This document shows positions 24,928-32,895 of a DNA stretch of 64,000 nucleotides, one piece after another. The first letter of the stretch is position 1; the number at the start of each line of letters is the position of its first letter. The stretch covers positions 3,673,001 through 3,737,000 of the forward strand of contig JAWKLJ010000002.1 of the NCBI GenBank assembly GCA_041392805.1. The letters run 5' to 3'. The stretch is from Saprospiraceae bacterium. Lineage in GTDB: Bacteria; Bacteroidota; Bacteroidia; Chitinophagales; Saprospiraceae. Below the pieces are notes generated by a model that saw nothing but the letters and a program-made list of their open reading frames with translations, made no database searches and had not been told where the DNA came from. The position numbers and the translations under genes were made by a program.

Positions 24928-25494
24928 TTAAATCTGGCCTGGAGCGTCTTTCTTCATGACCAGGCTAACAATAAGAGAAATGATAGCGCCAATGAACAAG
25001 GAGCCTAAAAACACCGTTCCTGTGAAGAATCCGGGTGAGAACATCCATTTCATGTTTTCCATCATGGCTTCTGCTTGATCAGCGTCCATCCCGTTTTTTG
25101 CCAGGGAGCCTTCCATTATTTTCCCTATCAACTCAGGATCAATAAAGGCAAAATAAACATAGGTCCAAATGGCAGAAATAACAGATAGCGCCAAAATAAC
25201 TAAAAAAGAAACGCCAAATGCACGACCAAAGGTAATATATCCCCCGAGGTCCTCCTCCCGATGTTTTTTCACTGCCATTACAATAAAAGCAACCATAACA
25301 CCCCAGGTGAGCAAGTTAATGGTCCAGGTGACGGCGGTTTGAGGATTCGTAGGATCATTAATGCCTGTCAAATTCGTAATCAATCCAATGACAATGATAA
25401 TCAAGGCAGCATAAGCACCATGTTGAAACGCCAAACGCTGGTAAGAGACCCCACTAGGGTCAATAATTCTGTTAGGATTGTCTAAGGTATCCAT
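24928..25494 (-). CDS. DUF4199-family membrane protein
   Basis: I choose ATG 25494 (MDTLDNPNRIIDPSGVSYQR) because the 26 residues before it look like translated leader. The 188-aa protein has four transmembrane segments (AALIIIVIGLITN, INLLTWGVMVAFIVMAV, FGVSFLVILALSVISAIWTYVYF, TGTVFLGSLFIGAIISLIVSLVM) and the DUF4199 signature KKHREEDLGGYITFGRAFGVSF. It forms a pair with the next gene and may make a hetero-oligomer. It is preceded by a 340-bp gap containing a long palindrome. Confidence 0.85.
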   Translation of the reverse strand: MDTLDNPNRIIDPSGVSYQRLAFQHGAYAALIIIVIGLITNLTGINDPTNPQTAVTWTINLLTWGVMVAFIVMAVKKHREEDLGGYITFGRAFGVSFLVILALSVISAIWTYVYFAFIDPELIGKIMEGSLAKNGMDADQAEAMMENMKWMFSPGFFTGTVFLGSLFIGAIISLIVSLVMKKDAPGQI

Positions 25495-25720
25495 ACTTGT
25501 GCGGTTAAGTTGGTTAAGTAATCTTGGAAAAAGGCAGGAAAGGAGTAGATTGTTAAATTTTAAGCATTGCATGAAAAAAGGCCACTATGCTAGCAAAAGC
25601 ATTTATTCAGGGCCATCATGTCTATTCAACCATTTTTCAGGCTGAGAAACAGCAAGCTTTAATCATTTTGAGCAGAACCATCCACTTCCAGTCCTATACT
25701 TGTCTATGAACTACAGTAAG

Positions 25721-25831
25721 GGCTATCTGCGACCAATTTTCTTTTGCACTTCGTTATTTTTTCGCCGGATTGCCCGCATCCGACTGCAAAAAATGCCTCG
25801 TTCAAAAGTAAATTTGCTCACAGCTATCTCC
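25721..25831. repeat. Long imperfect palindrome, single copy
   Basis: The left half (GGCTATCTGCGACC...CTTTTGCAC...ATTTTTTCGCCGGATTGC) is an imperfect complement of the right half (GCATCCGACTGCAAAAAAT...CAAAAG...CTCACAGCTATCTCC), giving a fold-back of about 110 bp. I see no second copy in the window. The rest of the 25573-25912 gap shows nothing else I can name. Confidence 0.5.
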
Positions 25832-25912
25832 TAAAGCAATTCTTAGACAAGCGCTTAATCCAAATGTCGCTGGAAAATGCGAAATTATAGTCGAGTAGCA
25901 AAAAAAATCTGA

Positions 25913-27187
25913 TTAAGGTTCAAAAATCATAGATTGTTGGCCATTTATGACCCCCAGCACCTTGCCTTTAAGAATGCCCCGCCAAAAAGGAGTATTGCGC
26001 GATTTTGATTGGTTAGTGGAGGGATCGAGGGACCAATGGTCGTCGGGAGAGCAGAGGGTTAATTGGGCCGTTTGCCCTTCCGCGATACTTATAGATGGTA
26101 AGCCCAGAATGCGTCTTGGGCCGTGAGCTAATTTTTCGGCCATCAGCGCGGGAGAAAATTGTTGTTCATTGAGTCGCGTTCTAAGTCCACTATAAAGCGT
26201 CTGGAGTCCCGTTGCACCAAAATCGGCATAAGAAAATTCCAGCTTTTTCAGTTCCTCCTCCAAGGGAAGATGATTAGAGCAAATGGCGTCAATCGTGCCA
26301 TCTTCAAGTCCCTGAAGCAGGGCTTCCTTGTCGGCGGTGCTTCTCAAGGGAGGTAGCACCTTTAGGTCACTATTGAATCCGGCGACATCTTCGTCAGTGA
26401 AAATCAAATTTAGGTAAGCCACCGAAGCCGTTACGTTTAATCCAGCCTGTTTGGCTTGGCGCACCATTTCTACCGAAGCGACGGTAGAAATGCAATGCAA
26501 ATGCAATTTTGAAGCGGCATAAGCAAGCAAGCTTAGGTCACGTTGCACCATTATTTCCTCGGAGAGGGCCGGAATCCCCAACATACCCAGGGTTGTACTG
26601 GTATAGCCTTCATGCAATTGTCCATCTTTCGCCAAGGTGCTTTCAAAAGGGTGATGCATAACCACTCCGTCAAAGGATTTGACGTATTGCAATGCCCTTA
26701 GTAATACACCACTGTGCGATACCGCGTGTAATCCATCAGAAAAAAGGACAGCACCGGCTTCGTGCATGTCAATCATCTCCGTTATTTCCAGGCCTTTACA
26801 ATCTTTTGTCAAGGCTCCTATCGGCAGAAAATCGACTAGCTGATTGGCCGTTTCCCGCCGGACATACAGGACGCCTGATTTTGAATGAACGACTGGCTGG
26901 GTATTGGGCATACATGCTACGCCTACAAAACCGCCCGCGGCAGCAGCCATGCCAATGGACCTTAGATCGTCCCGATGTTCAAAGCCCGGATCGCCAGTAT
27001 GCGTTCCGAGGTCCAACCAACCTGGAAACAGGTACTGCCCAGGAAAGGAAATGATTTTGGCTGTTTTGGAAGAAAGATCGCTCCCTATGAGGTTGATTTT
27101 TCCATCAATGATAAGCACATCTTGGATGGTATCATGGTAAGCGGAAGACGGGTCAATGATTTTACAATGCTTGAGCAGCAAATCCAT
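25913..27187 (-). CDS. Dihydroorotase-like amidohydrolase with degenerate metal site (pseudo-dihydroorotase)
   Basis: The 424-aa protein has the full amidohydrolase layout: N-terminal beta sandwich, TIM barrel, C-terminal HGPRRILGLPSISIAEGQTAQLTL. In active dihydroorotases the first metal motif is D-x-H-x-H-x-R-E-P-G. Here it reads LDLGTHTGDPG, so the first His and the Arg are missing. The late Asp in D-H-A-P is Asn (CSNHLP). The enzyme is therefore probably not catalytic as a dihydroorotase. Bacteroidota carry such a paralogue besides the true PyrC, commonly near BatA-like genes, as here. It may stabilise aspartate carbamoyltransferase, as PyrC' does in Pseudomonas. Confidence 0.85.
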   Translation of the reverse strand: MDLLLKHCKIIDPSSAYHDTIQDVLIIDGKINLIGSDLSSKTAKIISFPGQYLFPGWLDLGTHTGDPGFEHRDDLRSIGMAAAAGGFVGVACMPNTQPVVHSKSGVLYVRRETANQLVDFLPIGALTKDCKGLEITEMIDMHEAGAVLFSDGLHAVSHSGVLLRALQYVKSFDGVVMHHPFESTLAKDGQLHEGYTSTTLGMLGIPALSEEIMVQRDLSLLAYAASKLHLHCISTVASVEMVRQAKQAGLNVTASVAYLNLIFTDEDVAGFNSDLKVLPPLRSTADKEALLQGLEDGTIDAICSNHLPLEEELKKLEFSYADFGATGLQTLYSGLRTRLNEQQFSPALMAEKLAHGPRRILGLPSISIAEGQTAQLTLCSPDDHWSLDPSTNQSKSRNTPFWRGILKGKVLGVINGQQSMIFEP

Positions 27188-27263
27188 ACCAATTCATATA
27201 GTATCTCAGACAGTTGAAACAAATGCCGGAGAAGGTTCTAAATTTGACCAAAAATAGTCTATT

Positions 27264-27397
27264 AGTAGTTTGACGGAAATAAATGATACCACTTTTTTCA
27301 AAGATTCGCGAATATTTTCACACAACTTCCTTTCTGTCAGTTGCTTTGAAAATTTTAGCGAATCAAAAGTTCTATCATTTATTTTTTTCCCGTCTAT
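27264..27397 (+). repeat. Palindromic element B, copy 3
   Basis: Starts AGTAGTTTGACGGAAATAAA and ends AAAAGTTCTATCATTTATTT plus T-run and CCCGTC. The middle shares GATTCGCGAATATTTTCACA with copy 2. It fills most of the gap between the BatA-like gene and the pseudo-dihydroorotase gene. Confidence 0.75.
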
Positions 27398-27436
27398 AAG
27401 TGGATAAATAAGCGATTTCAAAAAATAATTTTACGA

Positions 27437-29467
27437 TTACACCTTCCAAAAGCGCAAGAACAAGACTTCTGCCGCTAAAAACAACAAAGCCAGGATCAGG
27501 CACCATCGCCAAAGCACAATGCCCTGGCTTCTTTCGGCAATTTTAGCTGTCAATACTTCATTGTTTTGGGTCCCTATAACACTCACCTTTTCCCCAAGCA
27601 TGGTTTGTAGTGCATCAATGGTATAATAAGAAAGAACGGATTCCTTTCGGTCAAAATTAAAGGCAAAGCGATCAAGGGTGGTTTCTTTTGTCAGGAATAG
27701 ATTGTAAAAGCCAGCTTCCCGCACCTGGTTATTGAGGCTCAAAAATACCGTTGATCCCACAATTCGCTGTTCGGGGATAAACTCCTCCCCTCCCCCTTGC
27801 AATTTATATACGATATCGCCCGTACTTCCTTGATGATTGGATTCGATTAATTCATCTTGCCCAATCGTATAGGCAATGGGGCGACTCTCTCCTGCTGATA
27901 TAGCCATTTTATACAACATAGGGATAAAAATCTCTCCATTCCGAACCAGGTTATTCCATGTTTCCTCCAAAGGTGCGGCGCATAGATACAGGTGTCCTTT
28001 GTCTGACTTGAATTTTTCCAGGAAAGTGGTACCGTCTCGATAGGTCATCAAAACCTCAGCCGTTCTGCTTCCATAGTCCGTCATTTTAAAGTTGCCTTGT
28101 GAGAGCGGCAAGTTGAGGTTAGCGCTTTTGTTTTCAAAAACGTCGTTGAAGATAAACTCTTCGGTATTGATACTTCCCACTTGCATAGGCACTTCCTGCC
28201 AGGACAGTAATTCATTAGCAGGAATGGCTTGCAAAAAAGTTTTATAGGAAGCTATATTGGCATTTCGTCCAGGAAAGGCCAAAAGATTACCTCCTTTTTT
28301 CATGAATTCCTGTAACTCAAAAGCAAAACCCGAGGTAATCACATTTAAGCCATTGAGGACAATCAATTGATAGTTTGAAAAGCTCGAATAATCCAGGTTT
28401 TGGCTCGGCAAACTGGTCAAATTAAAGTAATTTATGCCTTTGAAGGCTGCTTCCAGGTAACGATTAGGTGTGTCCTCATTAATGACCAAAACGTTGACCT
28501 GTTCGGCTACTTTAAAAGACAAATAGTATTTGTCATCAAACTGTACCGGGAAATCGGTAATAGCTAGCTCCGCCGCATACCAACCCGTTCGGCTTATCGT
28601 AAAATTAACTGTATCGATAACGGAAGAATTGGCAGGGATAGATAAGGTTCCGACCGGCTTGGTTTGGCCATCGTAATTTATGGATAAGCGTATATTTTCA
28701 GCATCTTCGGGGCTCAGGTTTCGAACCTTTACCATCAAAGGGCTGGTCTGGTTCAGCATTTGTACCGGAGAATCAAACCATGCCGAATCAATATTGATAT
28801 TTCGTTCTTCTACCGATTGCAGGGGAATGAGGTTAACATCAAAAGTTGTATCCGTGAAAGTTTCGAAATCAGTGATGTTTTTTTGGAAATCAGAAACCTG
28901 GTAGACCACATAGTTTTCGAAGGTACTCGTTTGGAGGGCTTGCTTTTGGCGTTCGAGGACCTGTGAGAGTTTTCGTACACTAGGCGTAATCGTTATCTCA
29001 TCGATCAAGCTGAGTGCATCCTCCTGGCTGACCATACGCTGGTGCCGCCCTTCAAAATCATTAGTGAGGACCTGAAATTGGTCTTCTACATTATAAGCTT
29101 GTACAATTTCCCTGGCGCGTTGTTTGGCTTTATCTATCAGTGCAACATCCTGACTTAAGGCACTCATAGAGAAAGAGTTATCCAAAAACACACTCACCGC
29201 TTTCTGTCCCGTCTTCACTTCTACATCCTGGGGGATAAAAGGTTGGGCAAAAGCCAGGACCAGTAATAACAAGGCTAATAAGCGCATCGCCAAGACCAGT
29301 AAGTTTCGCAATTTTGATCGGGCGCTGGTTTCCTCCTTAACCTCCTTAAGAAAGCGAACATTGGTAAAATAGACTTTCTTAAATCGTCGGAAATAAAACA
29401 AATGGATGATAATGGGAATCGCCAAAGCCACTAATGCGAACAAAAAGGTCGGGTATAGAAATTGCAT
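27437..29467 (-). CDS. BatA-domain, VWA-type membrane protein
   Basis: The 676-aa protein starts with the BatA N-terminal two-helix domain (MQFLYPTFLFALVALAIPII, IHLFYFRRFKKVYFTNVRFL, LAMRLLALLLLVLAFAQPF), continues with a VWA-like region (AVSVFLDNSFSMSAL, an MIDAS-type D-x-S-x-S motif), a middle region that looks like a glutamine amidotransferase/transglutaminase-like surface domain, and ends with a transmembrane helix (IVLWRWCLILALLFLAAEVLFL). BatA/B-like proteins of Bacteroidota are linked to aerotolerance operons. The precise role is unknown. The neighbouring pseudo-dihydroorotase is a recurrent partner in this phylum (recalled, not checked). Confidence 0.88.
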   Translation of the reverse strand: MQFLYPTFLFALVALAIPIIIHLFYFRRFKKVYFTNVRFLKEVKEETSARSKLRNLLVLAMRLLALLLLVLAFAQPFIPQDVEVKTGQKAVSVFLDNSFSMSALSQDVALIDKAKQRAREIVQAYNVEDQFQVLTNDFEGRHQRMVSQEDALSLIDEITITPSVRKLSQVLERQKQALQTSTFENYVVYQVSDFQKNITDFETFTDTTFDVNLIPLQSVEERNINIDSAWFDSPVQMLNQTSPLMVKVRNLSPEDAENIRLSINYDGQTKPVGTLSIPANSSVIDTVNFTISRTGWYAAELAITDFPVQFDDKYYLSFKVAEQVNVLVINEDTPNRYLEAAFKGINYFNLTSLPSQNLDYSSFSNYQLIVLNGLNVITSGFAFELQEFMKKGGNLLAFPGRNANIASYKTFLQAIPANELLSWQEVPMQVGSINTEEFIFNDVFENKSANLNLPLSQGNFKMTDYGSRTAEVLMTYRDGTTFLEKFKSDKGHLYLCAAPLEETWNNLVRNGEIFIPMLYKMAISAGESRPIAYTIGQDELIESNHQGSTGDIVYKLQGGGEEFIPEQRIVGSTVFLSLNNQVREAGFYNLFLTKETTLDRFAFNFDRKESVLSYYTIDALQTMLGEKVSVIGTQNNEVLTAKIAERSQGIVLWRWCLILALLFLAAEVLFLRFWKV

Positions 29468-29590
29468 AATGTATTTTCGTGATCTGCTTAAGAAAACGTC
29501 ATCAAATGATTAAAGTTGCATCTTCCTGGAAGAAGCGAGGGACAAAGGTAAAAAAATGAATGCAGGGCTTACAAATAAAGTTGCGAATTA

Positions 29591-29598
29591 TACCTTTG
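29591..29598 (+). promoter_or_regulatory. -7 promoter box TACCTTTG upstream of queE
   Basis: An exact TAnnTTTG match 58 bp before the queE ATG. The half copy of element B (29598-29642) starts at its last base, so the element forms most of the queE leader. Confidence 0.5.
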
Positions 29599-29642
29599 TA
29601 GTTTGACGGAAATAAATGCTACAACTTTTTTCAAAGATTCAA
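29598..29642 (+). repeat. Element B, half copy
   Basis: GTAGTTTGACGGAAATAAATG... continues as in copy 3 up to CAAAGATTC and then stops abruptly. Only the left arm is present. It lies in the presumed 5' untranslated region of queE. Confidence 0.7.
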
Positions 29643-29655
29643 GGCATAACGGTTA

Positions 29656-30294
29656 ATGAGTAGTTACAAAGTAAAAGAGATGTATTATACCCTTCAGGGA
29701 GAAGGGGCACATGCTGGGCGTGGTGCCGTTTTTTTGCGTTTTTCGGGTTGTAATTTGTGGAGTGGCCGCGAAGAAGATCGCCACAAAGCCATCTGCCAGT
29801 TTTGCGATACCGATTTTTGGGGGATAGACGGTCTAAATGGCGGAAAATACGAACAGGCGTCGGCCCTGGCAGATAAAGTGGCCAGCCTTTGGCCCCAAGC
29901 TACTAATGGGCAACCTTATGTGGTTTGTACGGGAGGAGAACCCATGCTACAACTGGATCTGGCGCTCGTAGAAGCTTTTCATCAGATTGGATTTGAGGTA
30001 GCGGTGGAGACCAATGGGACCATAGCGCCACCCGAAGGATTGGATTGGATTTGCGTAAGCCCCAAAGCTAATACGGCATTGCTCCTTACCGCCGGAAATG
30101 AACTCAAATTGGTTTATCCACAAGTGGGTGCTTCACCCTCTCTTTATGAACATTTAGCGTTCGATCTTTTCTTTTTGCAACCTATGGATGGACCTGCGAT
30201 TCAAGAAAACACCAAACTTGCACTGGACTATTGCCTAAAACATCCCCAATGGCGTTTGAGTTTGCAAACACATAAAATATTGGATATTCCTTAG
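29656..30294 (+). CDS. queE: 7-carboxy-7-deazaguanine synthase
   Basis: Radical SAM enzyme (212 aa) converting 6-carboxy-tetrahydropterin to 7-carboxy-7-deazaguanine in queuosine synthesis. The N-terminal YYTLQGEGAHAGRGAVFLRFSGCNLW is diagnostic. The cluster-binding cysteines have the expanded QueE spacing: Cys in SGCNLW, then C-x-x-C in AICQFCDTDFWG after a 14-residue insert. VCTGGEPMLQLD and AVETNGT bind SAM and substrate. Start ATG 29656. No other queuosine gene is in the window, so it is a stand-alone gene between a -7 box and a gap holding a half element D copy. Confidence 0.95.
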   Translation: MSSYKVKEMYYTLQGEGAHAGRGAVFLRFSGCNLWSGREEDRHKAICQFCDTDFWGIDGLNGGKYEQASALADKVASLWPQATNGQPYVVCTGGEPMLQLDLALVEAFHQIGFEVAVETNGTIAPPEGLDWICVSPKANTALLLTAGNELKLVYPQVGASPSLYEHLAFDLFFLQPMDGPAIQENTKLALDYCLKHPQWRLSLQTHKILDIP

Positions 30295-30339
30295 AATGCT
30301 TTTTTCCAGCCTGCCAACGAAGAAACGGGAAGATTTCCA

Positions 30340-30391
30340 CCTTCTTTGACAATTTTTGCGGTCAAGGTAAAGTGATAAGCTAAAGCGGCCT
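30340..30391 (+). repeat. Element D, half copy
   Basis: CCTTCTTTGACAATTTTTGCGGTCAAG closely matches the left arm at 58161. The right arm is absent. It lies between queE and tRNA-Ser. Confidence 0.5.
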
Positions 30392-30447
30392 GTCAAAAAG
30401 GTTAAAAAAATTTATCGGAAACGCTTTATAATTTCGAATAGGAAATT

Positions 30448-30455
30448 TACCTTTG
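30448..30455 (+). promoter_or_regulatory. -7 promoter box TACCTTTG of the tRNA gene
   Basis: Exact TAnnTTTG match 36 bp before the mature tRNA 5' end, a suitable distance for a short leader. The sequence before it is AT-rich (TTTATAATTTCG). Confidence 0.55.
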
Positions 30456-30491
30456 CCACCGCTTTTAAAGCAACACGTTATAATGCTATAC

Positions 30492-30578
30492 GGAGGAGTG
30501 GCAGAGCGGTTGAATGCACCGGTCTTGAAAACCGACGTGGGTGTGAGCCCACCGGGGGTTCGAATCCCTCCTCCTCCG
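30492..30578 (+). tRNA. tRNA-Ser (anticodon UGA)
   Basis: Acceptor GGAGGAG pairs with CTCCTCC. The anticodon loop CTTGAAA gives UGA (30526-30528). A long variable arm (GTGGGTGTGAGCCCAC) marks a class II tRNA, and the T arm is GGGGGTTCGAATCCCTC. The CCA end is not encoded. Total 87 nt. All stems close apart from one C-A mismatch at the end of the anticodon stem. Confidence 0.97.
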
Positions 30579-30583
30579 CGTAA

Positions 30584-30640
30584 ACACTTTGTGTGGTTTA
30601 GAGAATCAACAAGTTACGATTCTCTAAACCGGCTAAGTGT
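30584..30640 (+). terminator. Strong hairpin after tRNA-Ser
   Basis: GGTTTAGAGAATC (30595-30607) pairs perfectly with GATTCTCTAAACC (30618-30630), loop 10 nt, and ACACT/AGTGT (30584-30588 with 30636-30640) extends it across an internal loop. There is no T-run, so it may be a processing or anti-exonuclease structure rather than a true intrinsic terminator. Between 30641 and 30877 I see nothing further. Confidence 0.5.
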
Positions 30641-30877
30641 GCCAAAAGTGCGTCACCTATAGTATGCTAGGTTTCCTTCAATTATATCCTCTTCTTCAGC
30701 AGTGTTCATTTTTTTAAAACGCCTATTTATCTTTATCGCAATTGCCACCAATCCTGCCAATCACTAGCCTTTAATTGGGAAGTTGGGTCTGTCATTTCCG
30801 CTTATTTACCATTACTAAGCACAACGGTTAGTACAAATAACTTGTGCCCCCTGTTAAAAAACCCCGTCCCAATGGAC

Positions 30878-30951
30878 TTAGCCACTGGCATTATTTAATT
30901 CATTGTAAAATATTGTTAGCCAAACAAAACTACCCAAATACATTACTCTTT
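30878..30951 (-). pseudogene. Detached 3' end of the DUF998 gene, cut off by the insertion sequence
   Basis: Joined to 32343-32865 across the insertion and counting the 9-bp duplication once, this piece continues the DUF998 frame exactly: ...QRV then MYLGSFVWLTIFYNELNNAS and a TAA at 30878-30880. The total, 588 bp, is divisible by 3 and gives 195 aa. The added residues make the last transmembrane helix of the protein. Confidence 0.85.
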
Positions 30952-32351
30952 CAGCAATTTCTCATGTAAGGTGTACACGTTAGTTGTTTGAAATAAAGAT
31001 ATATCTTAGGGCATGCGAAAAAGCCATGCTCAACTGCGATCGGAATTGAATTATGATGTTCTGGTAAAAGAACTACGCAGTGATTTTAAAGAAATACCAG
31101 ATCATCGAGCTCCCAATGTGGTTCATAAGCTATCGGATATCTTGATGAGCGCTTATGCTATCTTTAATTTAAAGTATCCTTCTTTGCTTTGTTTTGAGCA
31201 ACAATCGGAGATAGAGCGTTCTAATCTTAAAGAGCTATTTGGCATCGATAAGATTTGTTCGGATGCTCAAATGCGTAGAGTCTTGGATGAGGTTTCACCA
31301 ACAGCTTTACAAAGCCTATTTCCCAAACGTTTCGAGCTTTTGAACAGAAGCGGGATAAGTTCAGATTACCGGTTTTTGAAAAAATACTTACTCTTTAGTG
31401 TTGATGGGGTTCATTATTTTGAGTCCAGCAAAATCAAATGTAAGCGTTGTCTGGAAAGAAAGCATCATAAAGGGGACTCCTCTTTTCATCATTCGATGTT
31501 GGCCGCCGTTTTAGTCCATCCAGACCGAAGAGAAGTTTTCCCGCTGGGCTGTGAAGCTATCGAAAAGCAGGATGGGGTTAGTAAAAATGACTGTGAGTTG
31601 AATGCCTCTAAGCGCTTACAAGATACTCTCTTAGAAGCCTATGGCGAACAATCTGCTGTTATTGTTGAGGACGCCTTGTATGCTAATGAACCCCATATTG
31701 AACAAATTTTGAATAACGGTTGGGACTTCATTATTAATGTCAAACCAACTAGCCATGAGATCTTATTCAAGCATTTTGAAGCGCGTAAAGCTCGTGGACA
31801 GGTAAATACTTTAGTCCTTAAAGAAGCTAAAATAGAGCATCATTTTTACTGGATCAATAATGTGGCGCTTAATGGTCAGGGCAACATCCGAGTAAACTTT
31901 TTGTACTATGAAGAACACGCCAACGGGAAAAAGAAATGTTTTTCCTGGGTAACTTCTTTAAAGCTTCGTAAAAGTAATGTCTATGATATTATGCGCGGCG
32001 GTAGAGCCCGTTGGAAAATTGAAAACGAAGGATTCAATACGCTCAAAAATCAAGGATATCATTTTGAGCACAATTATGGACACGGGTACAATCATTTGTG
32101 TAATGTCATGGCATCTATTATGCTTTTAGCCTTTGCTGTAGATCAAATTGTCCAGGCTACTAATAGACTCTTTAATGACATTTGGAGTGCGGCTAAAGCT
32201 AAAAATAGAGTATGGGAGCGTATCCGCGCTATTTTTATTATTCGACCGCTTAAATCTTTCAATGAACTTTTTCAAATCCTGGCTCAAATCTATGCTGTTC
32301 AGCTTGAATGAGCACGTAAACACCTTACATGAGAAATTGCTGTTACTCTTT
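30943..32351 (+). mobile_element. Intact insertion sequence (1391 bp) with 23-bp perfect inverted repeats and 9-bp target duplication
   Basis: Element boundaries are 30952 and 32342. The left end (CAGCAATTTCTCATGTAAGG, then TGT) is the exact complement of the right end, ending at CTG 32342. TTACTCTTT occurs directly on both sides (30943-30951 and 32343-32351), a 9-bp duplication. One transposase gene fills the interior. Perfect ends and perfect duplications point to a recent insertion. Confidence 0.95.
31013..32311 (+). CDS. DDE transposase (IS4-superfamily-like)
   Basis: The 432-aa protein shows an RNase H-type catalytic core: first Asp in LLFSVDGVHYFESSKIKCKR, second Asp in VIVEDALYAN, and Glu in RARWKIENEGFNTLKNQGYHFEHNYGHG, which resembles the R-x3-E-x(n)-K signature of IS4-type enzymes. 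A Zn-like KCKRCLERK segment follows the first Asp. The frame is complete, and the whole IS is intact, so it could be active. Assignment to a named IS family (IS4 group versus ISNCY) cannot be settled by eye; a 9-bp duplication is compatible with IS4-type elements. Confidence 0.92.
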   Translation: MRKSHAQLRSELNYDVLVKELRSDFKEIPDHRAPNVVHKLSDILMSAYAIFNLKYPSLLCFEQQSEIERSNLKELFGIDKICSDAQMRRVLDEVSPTALQSLFPKRFELLNRSGISSDYRFLKKYLLFSVDGVHYFESSKIKCKRCLERKHHKGDSSFHHSMLAAVLVHPDRREVFPLGCEAIEKQDGVSKNDCELNASKRLQDTLLEAYGEQSAVIVEDALYANEPHIEQILNNGWDFIINVKPTSHEILFKHFEARKARGQVNTLVLKEAKIEHHFYWINNVALNGQGNIRVNFLYYEEHANGKKKCFSWVTSLKLRKSNVYDIMRGGRARWKIENEGFNTLKNQGYHFEHNYGHGYNHLCNVMASIMLLAFAVDQIVQATNRLFNDIWSAAKAKNRVWERIRAIFIIRPLKSFNELFQILAQIYAVQLE

Positions 32352-32865
32352 GGACAATTCCAATATTCGATTCCATCATTCCAAACAAAGCTGAAAATCC
32401 AACTACGAATCCGAAAGTCATAAAATGAATGATTCTTAGATTTTGATTTGTTTCTGAAAATCCGTGAAGCAATAGCCCGACTGAAAACGCTATTCCTGCA
32501 ATTTGGGCAGCATAAGAATGAATTTTTGATTCCAATTCAATGTATTCCATTCCATCCAAAATTGGCTTTGTCGAGTAAAGCCCTGAAACCAAAATAGCCA
32601 ATCCATAAATCAGAATAGGTAATTCATTAAGTAAACTGCCGTTTCCGTTAACCAGCTTGTTTATAATTCCGACCGCTAGAATCCCACCAAACAGGATAAA
32701 GCCGATTTTCATTATCCAACGGTATTGATAATGCTGTGAAGCAAGTTCACTTATCGTATGGTTCCTCCAATCATACGGATTTGTCGAGAATAAATGAGCA
32801 ACTATTATAATTCCGACAAAAAGGCCGACGCTTATCCAATTATATTTTGTTATCAGTTCAGTCAT
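32299..32865 (-). pseudogene. DUF998 membrane protein gene, 3' end replaced by insertion sequence
   Basis: The first 174 codons are DUF998: several transmembrane helices (WISVGLFVGIIIVAHLFS, GFILFGGILAVGIINKLV, IYGLAILVSGLYS, YAAQIAGIAFSVGLLLHGF, IIHFMTFGFVVGFSALFG) with the family's N-terminal DWRNHTISELASQ motif. After ...GIVQRV the frame enters the IS right end and adds 14 foreign residues (TAISHVRCLRAHSS). The last helix lies on the other side at 30878-30951. The shortened protein may still be made, so it is disrupted rather than certainly dead. It lies 30 bp downstream of another membrane gene on the same strand. Confidence 0.85.
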
Positions 32866-32895
32866 TTTTTTCTTGTGGCTGCTGGCTTCCTTTTT

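Noticed and set aside
29598..29655. preQ1 or other riboswitch in the queE leader
   Set aside because: The leader is a half copy of element B and shows no riboswitch core I recognise.
30492..32351. tRNA-associated genomic island or prophage
   Set aside because: The insertion near tRNA-Ser is a single IS with its own 9-bp duplication. There is no integrase and no repeat of the tRNA 3' end.
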